Origin: Pleurocapsales cyanobacterium LEGE 10410
GTDB lineage: Bacteria > Cyanobacteriota > Cyanobacteriia > Cyanobacteriales > Xenococcaceae
Assembly: GCA_015207195.1 (NCBI GenBank)
Contig: JADEXJ010000017.1
Span: 11-57,155 of the forward strand
Length of the DNA stretch: 57,145 bases
Direction: 5' to 3'
Shown: positions 39,049-46,811 of the stretch, piece by piece
Numbering within the stretch: position 1 is the first letter of the stretch
Layout of the letters: the number at the start of each line of letters is the position of its first letter
Made by a program: the position numbers and the translations under genes
The notes under the pieces: model-generated
What the model was told of the DNA's origin: nothing
Seen by the model: only the letters and a program-made list of their open reading frames with translations
Databases searched by the model: none

Positions 39049-39984
39049 ATGATGCAAGACTTATATATCCAAAGAAATAAAAGTAATAGCGTTTGGGTTT
39101 TCCCAGGACACGGTTCTCAAAAACAAGGTATGGGGTTGGACTTACTAGCTCATCCTTTTGCCAGAGATAGATTTCAACAAGCTCAAGAAATTTTGGGCTG
39201 GTCTGTGCCTGAAGTTTGTCAAAGCCAAGATCAACTGTCTCGTACCTTATATATCCAGCCCTGCCTATACGTTGTGGAAACCTTGTTGGCTGATTTGATG
39301 AAACGAGAAGGATATTTTCCCTCTGTTGTCGCAGGCTATAGTTTGGGAGAATATGCAGCGGTTTATGCTGCGGGGGCATTTGACTTTGCCACAGGATTAC
39401 GTCTAATCGAGCGTCGAGCCGAATTGATGAATCGCGCTCCTAAAGGAAAAATGGTTGCTCTAGTCGGATTTAAGCAAGAACAACTTGAAGGGGCAATTGA
39501 CCGTACTCCTGACGTATGGCGTGCCAATGATGATTCAAGAGTGGCGATTGTTTCGGGAACTTGTGAAGCCATAGAAATCTTTTTAACTCAAGTTACCGCT
39601 AAACGAATTATTCCTTTAAATGCTGATGGTGCTTTCCACACTCCCTTGATGAAACCAGTAGCCTCTGAGTTCGAGCAAGTTTTAGAGTCTACCCCCTTTA
39701 ATCCTTTGCAAGTTCCAGTTTTATCGAGTACTAAACCAGAACTAATCGTCGAGACAGCTCAGTTGAAAAAAAGCTTGATTCGGCAAATGTCTGAGCCTGT
39801 AAACTGGAGAGCTACTTCTTTGCTAATTGCCCAACAAGGTATGGAAGAAGTAATAGAAATTACTCCTCAAAAAGAACTTGTGGGACAGATGAAACGAATA
39901 TGTCCTGAGTTATCTTTTGAAGTTGTTAGCAACTTGGAAGCAATAGCAGGTAAGAATACTGCGAAAGTTTTAACTGCTGCATGA
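39049..39984 (+). CDS. fabD: Malonyl-CoA:ACP transacylase (FabD-like) with altered motifs
   Basis: Loads malonyl groups on acyl carrier protein. The active site is complete: nucleophile Ser in VVAGYSLGEYAAVYAAGAFDFATGL, the Arg in RLIERRAELMNRAPKGKMVAL, the catalytic His in GAFHTPLMKPVA and the closing EVIEITPQKELVGQ. Two unusual positions: the N-terminal FPGHGSQKQGMG has His where FabD normally has Gln (FPGQGSQ), and AGYSLG has Tyr for the usual His (AGHSLG). At 311 residues it has the family's length. It may be the housekeeping enzyme or a trans-acting acyltransferase for a polyketide or glycolipid pathway. Confidence 0.85.
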   Translation: MMQDLYIQRNKSNSVWVFPGHGSQKQGMGLDLLAHPFARDRFQQAQEILGWSVPEVCQSQDQLSRTLYIQPCLYVVETLLADLMKREGYFPSVVAGYSLGEYAAVYAAGAFDFATGLRLIERRAELMNRAPKGKMVALVGFKQEQLEGAIDRTPDVWRANDDSRVAIVSGTCEAIEIFLTQVTAKRIIPLNADGAFHTPLMKPVASEFEQVLESTPFNPLQVPVLSSTKPELIVETAQLKKSLIRQMSEPVNWRATSLLIAQQGMEEVIEITPQKELVGQMKRICPELSFEVVSNLEAIAGKNTAKVLTAA

Positions 39985-40204
39985 TAATTGGATTGTTGAG
40001 TAGCTCAGTGAAGGCATTGTGGCTGCTGTAGTAGATCATTCAGCTCATCAAAGCTGCTGACTAAGAAATAGGGATTGGGAGTAGCTAACTACTAATTACT
40101 CAATTAATTGCCCAATCCCTAGTCTCACGGTTTCCTAAATATTTTTAATTTGCAAGCGTAATATATATAACTAAAACTTATTAATCTAAATCGTCTCAGC
40201 AAAA

Positions 40205-40843
40205 TTACGATGTCTGACCAATTTTCGGTTCATTCCCCGCTAATAAACGTTGAATATTCGCTTTGTGACGCAGAATTACATACAAACCTGCCAAAGCAGC
40301 AAAGATGATATAGGGCAAAGGTTGAGCGAGAGCAAGCATCAAAATGTTGACGGCGATCGCTCCACAGATCGAACTCAAAGAAACGATCCGAGAAATTCCT
40401 AAAACAATCCCAAAGCTGGCTATAGTTCCCAGAGCAACTACAGGACTCATAACTAACAGAATGCCTAACGTAGTCGCTACAGATTTACCTCCAGTAAAAT
40501 TGAGCCAAACAGACTTACTGTGACCGATAATGGTACTCAAGGCTACGGCAGTAATCAACCAATAACGCCAGTCAATTGGTAATAAATTATTGGGGGCAAA
40601 GTAATAGACAACATCAACTAAAGCGATCGCCAACGAGCCTTTGAGCAAATCGATTGCCAAGACAAAGATCGCTGCTACCTTACCAATTGTTCGTAAAACA
40701 TTGGTTGCCCCAGTCGAACCAGAACCATGTTCTCTAATATCGATCCCTTTTAGATAGCGTCCAGCTAAATATCCCGTAGGAATCGACCCTAATAGATAGC
40801 CAACTGCGACCAATATTGCACCAATAGCCCAACCAAACTGCAT
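40205..40843 (-). CDS. plsY: Glycerol-3-phosphate acyltransferase PlsY
   Basis: Membrane enzyme that transfers acyl from acyl-phosphate to glycerol-3-phosphate, the first step of phospholipid synthesis. The 212 residues have about five membrane segments and the three signature motifs: SIPTGYLAGRY, REHGSGSTGATNVLRTIGK (glycine-rich, normally GSGNxGATN, here S-T) and FTGGKSVATTLG. It converges on the fabD-like gene across 220 bases, so two lipid genes are tail to tail. Confidence 0.95.
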   Translation of the reverse strand: MQFGWAIGAILVAVGYLLGSIPTGYLAGRYLKGIDIREHGSGSTGATNVLRTIGKVAAIFVLAIDLLKGSLAIALVDVVYYFAPNNLLPIDWRYWLITAVALSTIIGHSKSVWLNFTGGKSVATTLGILLVMSPVVALGTIASFGIVLGISRIVSLSSICGAIAVNILMLALAQPLPYIIFAALAGLYVILRHKANIQRLLAGNEPKIGQTS

Positions 40844-40919
40844 ATTTCTTTATTCCCCTAAGATCTAGGTCTAGTTTAATGGCTTTGAGTAACCAACAAA
40901 ACCTTCAACAGCTTGAAGA

Positions 40920-42383
40920 TTAATAAAGATAATTAGAAGAGGTCGATCTATTTGTCGAAGCAAAAGCCAGCCATAAAGGAAATTTTAAAATAGATAAGTT
41001 TAATAGCTCTTCTGTCTCGTCAATTACAATTATAGGCAATAATTTATCTGCGACCAGACGTTCTGCTCGCTGTACTAAAACATCGGGAGAATCAAACAAT
41101 ACTACACCGCGATTGGCACCAAAATTATTACGAGAGATCCCCAAACAATCTTGTAAACCCTTACGCCATTCACCAAGGTTTTCGGGAGTATCGGTTAACA
41201 CTAAAACCCGACAGCGATCGCCATATAAATTATACAGAATCGAAATTATGGCTGATGCCACCAAAATATTTTGTAGGCGACTACCCATACTGTCTATCGC
41301 ACCTTTGCCTCCTTGGACAAAAAACCATTCTTGTACTTTTTCCGCCTGAGAGGTTTCAAACGTTCGACGTAACTGCCAGGGAGAGCCATAATAATCGGGA
41401 TTGTTGCGATATTTATCCAACAGCTGGCGAATCCGCCTGCTGCGATCGGCAAAAGTCGGTTCGGTAAATTGTCCTTGGGAAGGTCGAGCAGGAGTATTGG
41501 TAGTTCTACCGCGATCGTCTCTTCTGCTGCGACGTTCTTCTCTTCGAGGATCTCTGCTTCTGGGTTCTCTGCTTCTGGGTTCTCTGCTTCTCGGTGCAGG
41601 TTCTTCTATACGAGCCAATTCCAGCTTTTCCGCAGCGGTTACCAAATCCTGTAAACTACCTACCAAATATTCTTTAAATCCTTGAACTCTAATGGCTAAT
41701 TCTTTTGATGAGCCAGCAAAATTACTCCGCATCTCCTGATTGATTCTTTCCTTGCGACGTTCGAGCTTCTCGACTTCAATTTGCAAAGCCATTTTACGTT
41801 CTTTTAACTCTTTCGTTCCCTCCTCTACCATCTTGCCCATACCTTCTTGTACTTCTTTGAGCTGCTGTAACAGCATTTGCTCCCTCTGAGTCTTTAGTGC
41901 TGCAACTTCGGTTTGCAGTTCGGTTTTTTGTCGTTCTAGTCGGACAATTTCCTCGCTGGTTTCTTTAGCTTGGTTTTCTAGTTCGTCAATATCAGCTACA
42001 GCATCGGATTCTGATTCATCTAGCCAGCGATCGGCAAACAATTCTGGTTCTCTCGGTTCCTCATCGGGTTCCTCTAAATCAAATTGAGAATCTACTTCAG
42101 GCAAGTCTTCTTCTAGGTCGAGTTCTGATAGTTCTAATTCAGCCTCGTCACGTTCTTCGGGTTGCGACTCAAAAGCAACCTCAATTGCATCATCAGCATT
42201 GTCATCTTCTAGCCAAATGTCGTTAAAGGTTAGGGTTTCTGAGGTAGATTGCCCTGAAGAGCTGTCTGTGTCTTCAGAATCTTGAGGTCGAACTGTATCC
42301 TGCTGGGGAACGGCGGGACTGGCATTCACTTCGTCAAAATTATTATTATCTGATTCGGGAACGGAAGGAACTTCAGAATTCAT
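40920..42383 (-). CDS. DUF3086 domain-containing protein
   Basis: Cyanobacterial protein of unknown function, 487 residues. Three parts: an acidic N-terminus rich in Asp/Glu (1-140), a coiled coil (about 140-235: ELENQAKETSEEIVRLERQKTELQTEVAALK), and after a basic linker the conserved DUF3086 domain (about 310-487: ADRSRRIRQLLDKYRNNPDYYGSPWQLRRTFE, and later VLVLTDTPENLGEWRKGLQDCLG). The linker has three tandem SREPR-type copies from 15-base repeats (41551-41595). It lies upstream of DUF3119 and mlaE on the opposite side; DUF3086 and DUF3119 are neighbours in many cyanobacteria. Confidence 0.9.
   Translation of the reverse strand: MNSEVPSVPESDNNNFDEVNASPAVPQQDTVRPQDSEDTDSSSGQSTSETLTFNDIWLEDDNADDAIEVAFESQPEERDEAELELSELDLEEDLPEVDSQFDLEEPDEEPREPELFADRWLDESESDAVADIDELENQAKETSEEIVRLERQKTELQTEVAALKTQREQMLLQQLKEVQEGMGKMVEEGTKELKERKMALQIEVEKLERRKERINQEMRSNFAGSSKELAIRVQGFKEYLVGSLQDLVTAAEKLELARIEEPAPRSREPRSREPRSRDPRREERRSRRDDRGRTTNTPARPSQGQFTEPTFADRSRRIRQLLDKYRNNPDYYGSPWQLRRTFETSQAEKVQEWFFVQGGKGAIDSMGSRLQNILVASAIISILYNLYGDRCRVLVLTDTPENLGEWRKGLQDCLGISRNNFGANRGVVLFDSPDVLVQRAERLVADKLLPIIVIDETEELLNLSILKFPLWLAFASTNRSTSSNYLY
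41551..41595. repeat. Tandem 15-bp repeat, 3 copies, inside DUF3086 gene
   Basis: Three head-to-tail 15-base units with sequence TCTCTGCTTCTGGGT, the third ending TCGGT. They code repeated SREPR residues in the linker of the DUF3086 protein and keep the frame. Copy number could vary by slippage. Confidence 0.85.
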
Positions 42384-42425
42384 ATCAGTGGCAAGACAAA
42401 TAATATAGTTTACTAAAAAAGGCGG

Positions 42426-42821
42426 TTAATCTAGTTTTTGACGCGAACAGTATCTATCCAAGCAATTTTTTAGTGTTTGCGGAGCGAAAATAATTGGTAA
42501 AAAATGAATACTATTAACCTCTTTGAAATAAAACAAAATCGGGACTGGCGACCAAAATATCTCCCAGTTTAGCCAGTCGCTATAGGGAAAACTCCGAATT
42601 ATCTTACCAGAGCGAAGCACGTTGAGAGCTTTGGCGGTAAATTGCAGCCTAATTAAAAATGTTTGCACCATCAAAAACAAACCTAAAAGGGCGATCGCTC
42701 CTGACAACCAAAGGGAAACCAAAGATAAAACGCCAGCCCCCACAATTAGAACTAAAGGAATTTTAAAGTTGGGAGCTAGTTCGATAACTTCGGTTGATTC
42801 AGCTTCAATATTAGTAGTCAT
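42426..42821 (-). CDS. DUF3119 family membrane protein
   Basis: A 131-residue cyanobacterial protein with two hydrophobic segments (about residues 22-42, IPLVLIVGAGVLSLVSLWLSG, and 43-60) followed by a conserved beta-rich part (LRSGKIIRSFPYSDWLNWEIFWSPVPILFYFKEVNSIHFLPIIF). Function is unknown. It is read between mlaE (167 bases upstream) and the DUF3086 gene (43 bases downstream), all on the minus strand. This order suggests an operon for envelope or lipid function. Confidence 0.9.
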   Translation of the reverse strand: MTTNIEAESTEVIELAPNFKIPLVLIVGAGVLSLVSLWLSGAIALLGLFLMVQTFLIRLQFTAKALNVLRSGKIIRSFPYSDWLNWEIFWSPVPILFYFKEVNSIHFLPIIFAPQTLKNCLDRYCSRQKLD

Positions 42822-42987
42822 GGGAATATTTGAGTTTGGTTTACACGGCTCAAGCTATATTTCCTATTTTGCCATTTTCCTGCTTTTAATCAGAAATTGC
42901 TCTCTTCTAGTATTACGAACCTCATTTTACAACGCCCTAAATTCTAGCTCCTATCACCTAAGATAGGTTGCCTCAATTCCAGCTGAT

Positions 42988-43779
42988 TTAATTGAGAAAC
43001 TGTCTACCCAAACCTTGGAACATTAACCAAGATAAAAAGAAGTTGCTAATAAAGATCGCGATGATCGACATAACTACTGCGGTAGTAGTAGATTCTCCGA
43101 CACCTTTCGCTCCTCCAGTAGTACTCAATCCCCAATTACAGCCGATAATCGCAATTAATGCGCCAAAAATAACTGCTTTGATTAAAGCACTGACTAAATC
43201 CCAAACCTGAATAAAATTTTGGACAGATTCGATAAAAGTCGTTTGAGAAACGCCATAGAACAAGTCTGCAACAAAAATTCCGCCTATCAGACCCGTGACC
43301 AAAGAAGTTATAGTCAGGATAGGCAACATTGCACTACAGGCAATTAAACGAGGAATAACTAGATAGTCAACGGGGTCGCTTTTTAGTATGTAAAGCGCAT
43401 CAATTTGTTCGGTGACCTTCATTGTGCCAATTTCAGCTGCAAACGCCGAGCCAACCCTAGCTGCCAGAACTACCGCAGTCAATACGGGAGCTAGTTCACG
43501 ACTCAAAGCTAAAGCCAATACCCCACCAATGGCTCGTACTGCACCAAAATTGAGAAACTCGCGGGCGACTTGAATGGTAAAGACCATCCCGACAAAAGTA
43601 GCTGTTACCAGAGCAATCATTAGAGAATCTGGCCCAACTATTGCCATTTGCTCTAAGGTGTTACGACGATGTATTTTTCCCTGGAGCAAGTGAACAATTA
43701 CTTGTCCTGTAAGAAATAATGCGCTAAACAAACGCTGTAGCCAAATTTGAATTCCATTGTTGGAGGTTCTACTACTCAT
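42988..43779 (-). CDS. mlaE: MlaE-family lipid ABC transporter permease
   Basis: Membrane subunit of the Mla/TGD lipid ABC transporter. The 263 residues carry five or six membrane segments and the MlaE motifs FVGMVFTIQVAREFLNFGA, VLAARVGSAFAAEIGTMKVTEQIDAL (contact with the ATPase) and VGESTTTAVVMSIIAIFISNFF. Its natural partners, MlaF and MlaD, lie about 20 kb away at 21.6-23.7 kb, so the complex is coded by two loci. It is the first gene of the mlaE-DUF3119-DUF3086 run. Confidence 0.95.
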   Translation of the reverse strand: MSSRTSNNGIQIWLQRLFSALFLTGQVIVHLLQGKIHRRNTLEQMAIVGPDSLMIALVTATFVGMVFTIQVAREFLNFGAVRAIGGVLALALSRELAPVLTAVVLAARVGSAFAAEIGTMKVTEQIDALYILKSDPVDYLVIPRLIACSAMLPILTITSLVTGLIGGIFVADLFYGVSQTTFIESVQNFIQVWDLVSALIKAVIFGALIAIIGCNWGLSTTGGAKGVGESTTTAVVMSIIAIFISNFFLSWLMFQGLGRQFLN

Positions 43780-44280
43780 TAAAATGATTTTATTACGGTT
43801 TAATTATCCTGAGTTACAAAGTCTGGACTTGACAAAACAAGCGTCTTAGTATCCATTTTTATTCTGTGTTCATTGCTTAAATCATAATACACATGAGTCA
43901 GTCAAATCTCAGCTTGGTTGACAGCTAGGAAAGGTAAATCTGATTTTCCTCAGAACCGTTCGTTTTAGAATTACTGTACAAGCGTTCAAATATTAGCCTA
44001 TATAAGGAGTTAACATAATTAATTATGTCTAATAGCCACGTTGCCCAAATCTGTAGTTTATTAGTTACTTGGTTAAGTGTTCGGCAATAACTCTATCTTC
44101 CACCATTGGTCGTTGCCTTTTTTTAGCATGGTCTCGGTTCAGTCTTTTACTCTTGCCCATAGAGAAATTACATCTTTCAATTGCTTACTCTATATGAGTT
44201 TGACACGATTTGGCTTTGGCTTTTTCCTTGACTTTTTTCTGATTTCCTTAACTTGTTACTAATGATAATAGTATGAACCA
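43780..44280. other. Divergent intergenic region, 501 bp
   Basis: Non-coding stretch between mlaE (minus) and the split ABM-type gene (plus). It includes a perfect 16-base palindrome ACATAATTAATTATGT at 44013-44028 and a 21-codon frame beginning within it (44025-44090) preceded by AAGGAG. Otherwise no hairpin with T-run, tRNA or clear ORF is seen. Confidence 0.55.
44013..44028. promoter_or_regulatory. Perfect 16-bp AT-rich palindrome
   Basis: ACATAATTAATTATGT is a perfect two-fold symmetric site with AAGGAG just before it. Symmetry and length are those of a dimeric regulator's operator. No regulator can be assigned. A 21-codon frame, MSNSHVAQICSLLVTWLSVRQ, starts at the ATG inside it (44025-44090), so alternatively the site covers the start of a tiny ORF. 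Confidence 0.3.
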
Positions 44281-45019
44281 ATGAAAAACCGAGATGCAGT
44301 CGATCCGCCCGTTACGGTTGTTATTTCGCGCAGGGTCAAACCTGGATGTGAAGCAGCGTTTGAAAAATTTATTTCAGGCATTACCGCTACTGCCATGACT
44401 TTTGAAGGACATTTAGGTACTAATGTCTTTCGTCCCAGTAGCCCCAAAAACAACGAATACAAAATTATTTTTAAATTTGATCGCGCTAGTAATCTTCGCA
44501 TCTGGCAAGAATCTGAAAGTCGCCGACAGTGGTTAGCCCGCGCTGATAGTTTACGTTTAGAGCCAGCTAGAATTAGGGTGATTACTGGTTTGGAAACTTG
44601 GTTTACCCTGCCTTGTCTCAGATCTTGCACCTAGCCTGTAATCTATCTGTTTTATTAGGGTAAAGGGTAAGGGGTAAAGGGAAAAGGGTATTAAATTGAT
44701 TACTAATCCCTAATTATTGAGTTTTTATGTACTGGTGCAAGATGTCAGTTGTCCCAAGCGAATTATACCGCCACTACGTTACAAAATGGCGACAATTACC
44801 TTGCTAGCTCTTTTCCCTTTAATCCAGCTTGTTAGTGCGATCTTTACACCCCTACTAGAACTGTTTCCCTTACCCGAACTGCTACAGAGTCTAATTTTGA
44901 CTGCCATCACCGTTTTACTAATGACTTATGCAGCAATGCCTAGAATGACTAAGCTATTTGCCTGGTGGCTATATCCAAAAAATTCATCCTCAAAACAAGT
45001 AAAGCGATCGCCTCGGTAG
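44281..45019 (+). pseudogene. Antibiotic-biosynthesis-monooxygenase-domain membrane protein, split by an insertion
   Basis: The first part (44281-44616, 112 codons) codes an ABM-type ferredoxin-like domain: DPPVTVVISRRVKPGCEAAFEKF, GHLGTNVFRPSSP, FDRASNLRIWQESESRRQWLA and LETWFTLPC. The second (44753-45019, 88 codons) codes the two membrane helices and the PRMTKLFAWWLYPKN end. Together they match the roughly 200-residue cyanobacterial family in which both parts are one protein. Between them lies a 132-base element with 4-base direct repeats; removing the element and one repeat (136 bases, 3n+1) restores the frame exactly. The inserted stop truncates the protein after residue 117. Confidence 0.85.
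44617..44748. mobile_element. MITE-like element, 132 bp, with TIRs and target duplication
   Basis: The ends are CTCAGATCTTGCACC and, as reverse complement of the right end, CTGACATCTTGCACC: 15-bp terminal inverted repeats with two mismatches. TTGT occurs on both sides (44613-44616 and 44749-44752), a 4-base target duplication (TTGTC, 5 bases, also fits). The interior has no transposase and contains purine-rich GGGTAAAGGG-type runs. The size, repeats and clean disruption of a gene indicate a non-autonomous element. The parent insertion sequence is not in the window. Confidence 0.82.
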
Positions 45020-45077
45020 CAAAATCGCTTGATTTATCTTTGGTTGTTTCAAAAGTTTGAGCCTAAAACCTCAAATT

Positions 45078-45698
45078 CTACAAACCTTTAACAACAATGT
45101 GTCGCTCATCATCAAAATAAACTAAGCCCCGTTCTTGGAAATCACCGAGAATTCTAGTAACCGTTACTCTGGTAGTATGAATAGCTTCAGCCAAATGCTG
45201 ATGAGTAAAACGTACCTGCAAGCGAACTCCATCAGCAACCGACTGTCCAATTTCCCGCTCAAGCATCAACAAAAACTGTCGTAGACGCTCTTCGACTTTT
45301 CTAATAGCAATAATCGATAGTAAGTGTTCCGACATAATTAGGCGATCGCTAAACTGAGCCAAAAACTGTCTGGCTAATAGAGGATAATTAACTAGATCTT
45401 GTTGACAATAGCGTCGAACATAAACATCGGACAAAGCCACAGCACGGTAAAAAACAGTAGAATTATCTACAGAACTCTCAAAACAATTACCAAAAACGCC
45501 ATTGGCTGTGATCCAGGCTAAAATTATCTCAGTTCCATCCTGACGAACTTTACTCAACTGCACTACACCACGATAAACCTGCCAAACCCCTGAATCTAAA
45601 ACAGAAATTTCATCTCCTCTTTCATATTGCTGTAGAGGTATTTCTCTCTCTTTTCTTTTTAGACTTAAGTTAGAGTTTATTTCTTGACTCAGTAACAT
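45078..45698 (-). CDS. Crp/Fnr-family transcriptional regulator
   Basis: A 206-residue regulator with a cyclic-nucleotide-binding-like beta-roll (about residues 20-110) and a C-terminal winged helix-turn-helix (RFTHQHLAEAIHTTRVTVTRILGDFQERGLVYFDDERHIVV). The HTH is very like that of NtcA (AEAIGSTRVTVTRLLGD). The phosphate-binding cassette for cAMP is not conserved (FGNCFESSVDNSTVFYRA), so cAMP is not an expected ligand; no Cys cluster for an iron-sulfur cluster is present. Last gene of a minus-strand group glnB-like, hydroxylase-like, Crp/Fnr. Confidence 0.92.
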   Translation of the reverse strand: MLLSQEINSNLSLKRKEREIPLQQYERGDEISVLDSGVWQVYRGVVQLSKVRQDGTEIILAWITANGVFGNCFESSVDNSTVFYRAVALSDVYVRRYCQQDLVNYPLLARQFLAQFSDRLIMSEHLLSIIAIRKVEERLRQFLLMLEREIGQSVADGVRLQVRFTHQHLAEAIHTTRVTVTRILGDFQERGLVYFDDERHIVVKGL

Positions 45699-45776
45699 AA
45701 TTTAAGGAGTTGTTGTGCAGTAGCCGTGTTGGTTTCCAATTTAAACAATTAAAGTAAACAAATTGTGAGGACAGGG

Positions 45777-46304
45777 TTAAGCTTTGGATATGTTAGTTTG
45801 GCGATACTTTTTCTTGAGGGCAAATAAAAACCGCATCCAGACTACAGCAGGAGGATGATAAAAGGTAAAAATATCCCCATAAGCAAGATTAGCATTCTGA
45901 TGATGTTGCCAGTGTCTTTCTGGAGTAGTAATAAAAAACAGTTTGCACAATAGAGCGATCGCCTTGGGAGTTTGCCAATTAATAATAGAAACGTGTCGCC
46001 AAATAACGTGTACTTCGCCTAAAACTAGGGCAACAATTGTACCAATTGGAGATATTTGCCATCCAAAAGGTATAAAAATAAAGTATGGCAAAGCACCTAA
46101 AAAACCATCTAAAACCACTAAAGGATTTCTGCTTAAAACTGCGTAATGAATAAAGCTGCGATTTTTGCCGTGATGAACTATGGTATGAAATTTACCAAAA
46201 ACATGTTCTGGAACATGATACAAGAACGTTGATAAAAAATCTCCGACTAAAAGTAATGATGCTGCTACACAGATAACCTTGATTAAAAACACAACCAACT
46301 CCAT
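45777..46304 (-). CDS. Sterol desaturase/fatty acid hydroxylase superfamily protein
   Basis: Small membrane protein (about 175 residues from ATG 46304; a GTG two codons upstream is possible) with the histidine clusters of di-iron hydroxylases: HVPEH and HTIVHH near residues 30-45, HVIWRH near 98-103 and ERHWQHHQN near 128-137. Hydrophobic segments lie at the N-terminus and between the clusters. Members hydroxylate or desaturate lipids, sterols or carotenoids. The substrate cannot be told. It lies between a PII-like gene and a Crp/Fnr gene on the same strand, 74 and 78 bases away, suggesting co-regulation. Confidence 0.88.
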   Translation of the reverse strand: MELVVFLIKVICVAASLLLVGDFLSTFLYHVPEHVFGKFHTIVHHGKNRSFIHYAVLSRNPLVVLDGFLGALPYFIFIPFGWQISPIGTIVALVLGEVHVIWRHVSIINWQTPKAIALLCKLFFITTPERHWQHHQNANLAYGDIFTFYHPPAVVWMRFLFALKKKYRQTNISKA

Positions 46305-46378
46305 AGACACAGCTGCTAGCTTAGGTGGTGTCAGTTAAGAAAGTTTTAATACCTATTTAAATTGTGATTGCTCGAAGT

Positions 46379-46717
46379 TTAAATTGCTGCAACTCCCTGT
46401 TCTTTGGTTCTAATTCTAATTACTTGCTCGGTTTGGGATACAAAAATTTTACCATCGCCAATTTCGCCAGTGCGAGCAGCAAGAGATATTTGTTGAACTA
46501 CCAAATCTGCCTTGTCCGCTTCAACTATGGCTTCAAGCTTAATTTTATTAGTAAACTCAACTTTATATTCTGCACCTCTGTAACGAGTTGTCGAGCCTTT
46601 TTGGTGTCCAAAAGTTTTCACCTCTGACATGGTCATGCCAATCACGCCAGCAGAAATCAAGCTCGATTTTACATCATCTAGTTTATGAGAATGAATGACT
46701 GCCTCAATCTTTTTCAA
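46379..46717 (-). CDS. PII signal-transduction protein paralogue (Ala49)
   Basis: A 112-residue PII protein. The T-loop region reads VKTFGHQKGSTTRYRGAEYKVEF. Ligand positions are kept: Gln39, Lys40, Gly41, Lys58, Gly87 and Lys90, and Arg101/Arg103, so ATP/ADP and 2-oxoglutarate binding is plausible. Residue 49 is Ala, whereas the main cyanobacterial GlnB has the phosphorylated Ser49; Tyr51 is kept. The N-terminus (VIHSHKLDD) differs from the usual (IIRPFKLDE). The start is TTG with GAGGA ahead of it. This looks like a second, non-phosphorylated PII. Leading gene of its group. Confidence 0.9.
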   Translation of the reverse strand: MKKIEAVIHSHKLDDVKSSLISAGVIGMTMSEVKTFGHQKGSTTRYRGAEYKVEFTNKIKLEAIVEADKADLVVQQISLAARTGEIGDGKIFVSQTEQVIRIRTKEQGVAAI

Positions 46718-46811
46718 TTTTTGTTCCTCAGCTTTTTGAGTGGATTGTCGATGTTTGTATTGTAGTTCGAGTCGTATAAGATAGTTTTATTACAGTTGGC
46801 AAGATCGGTTA

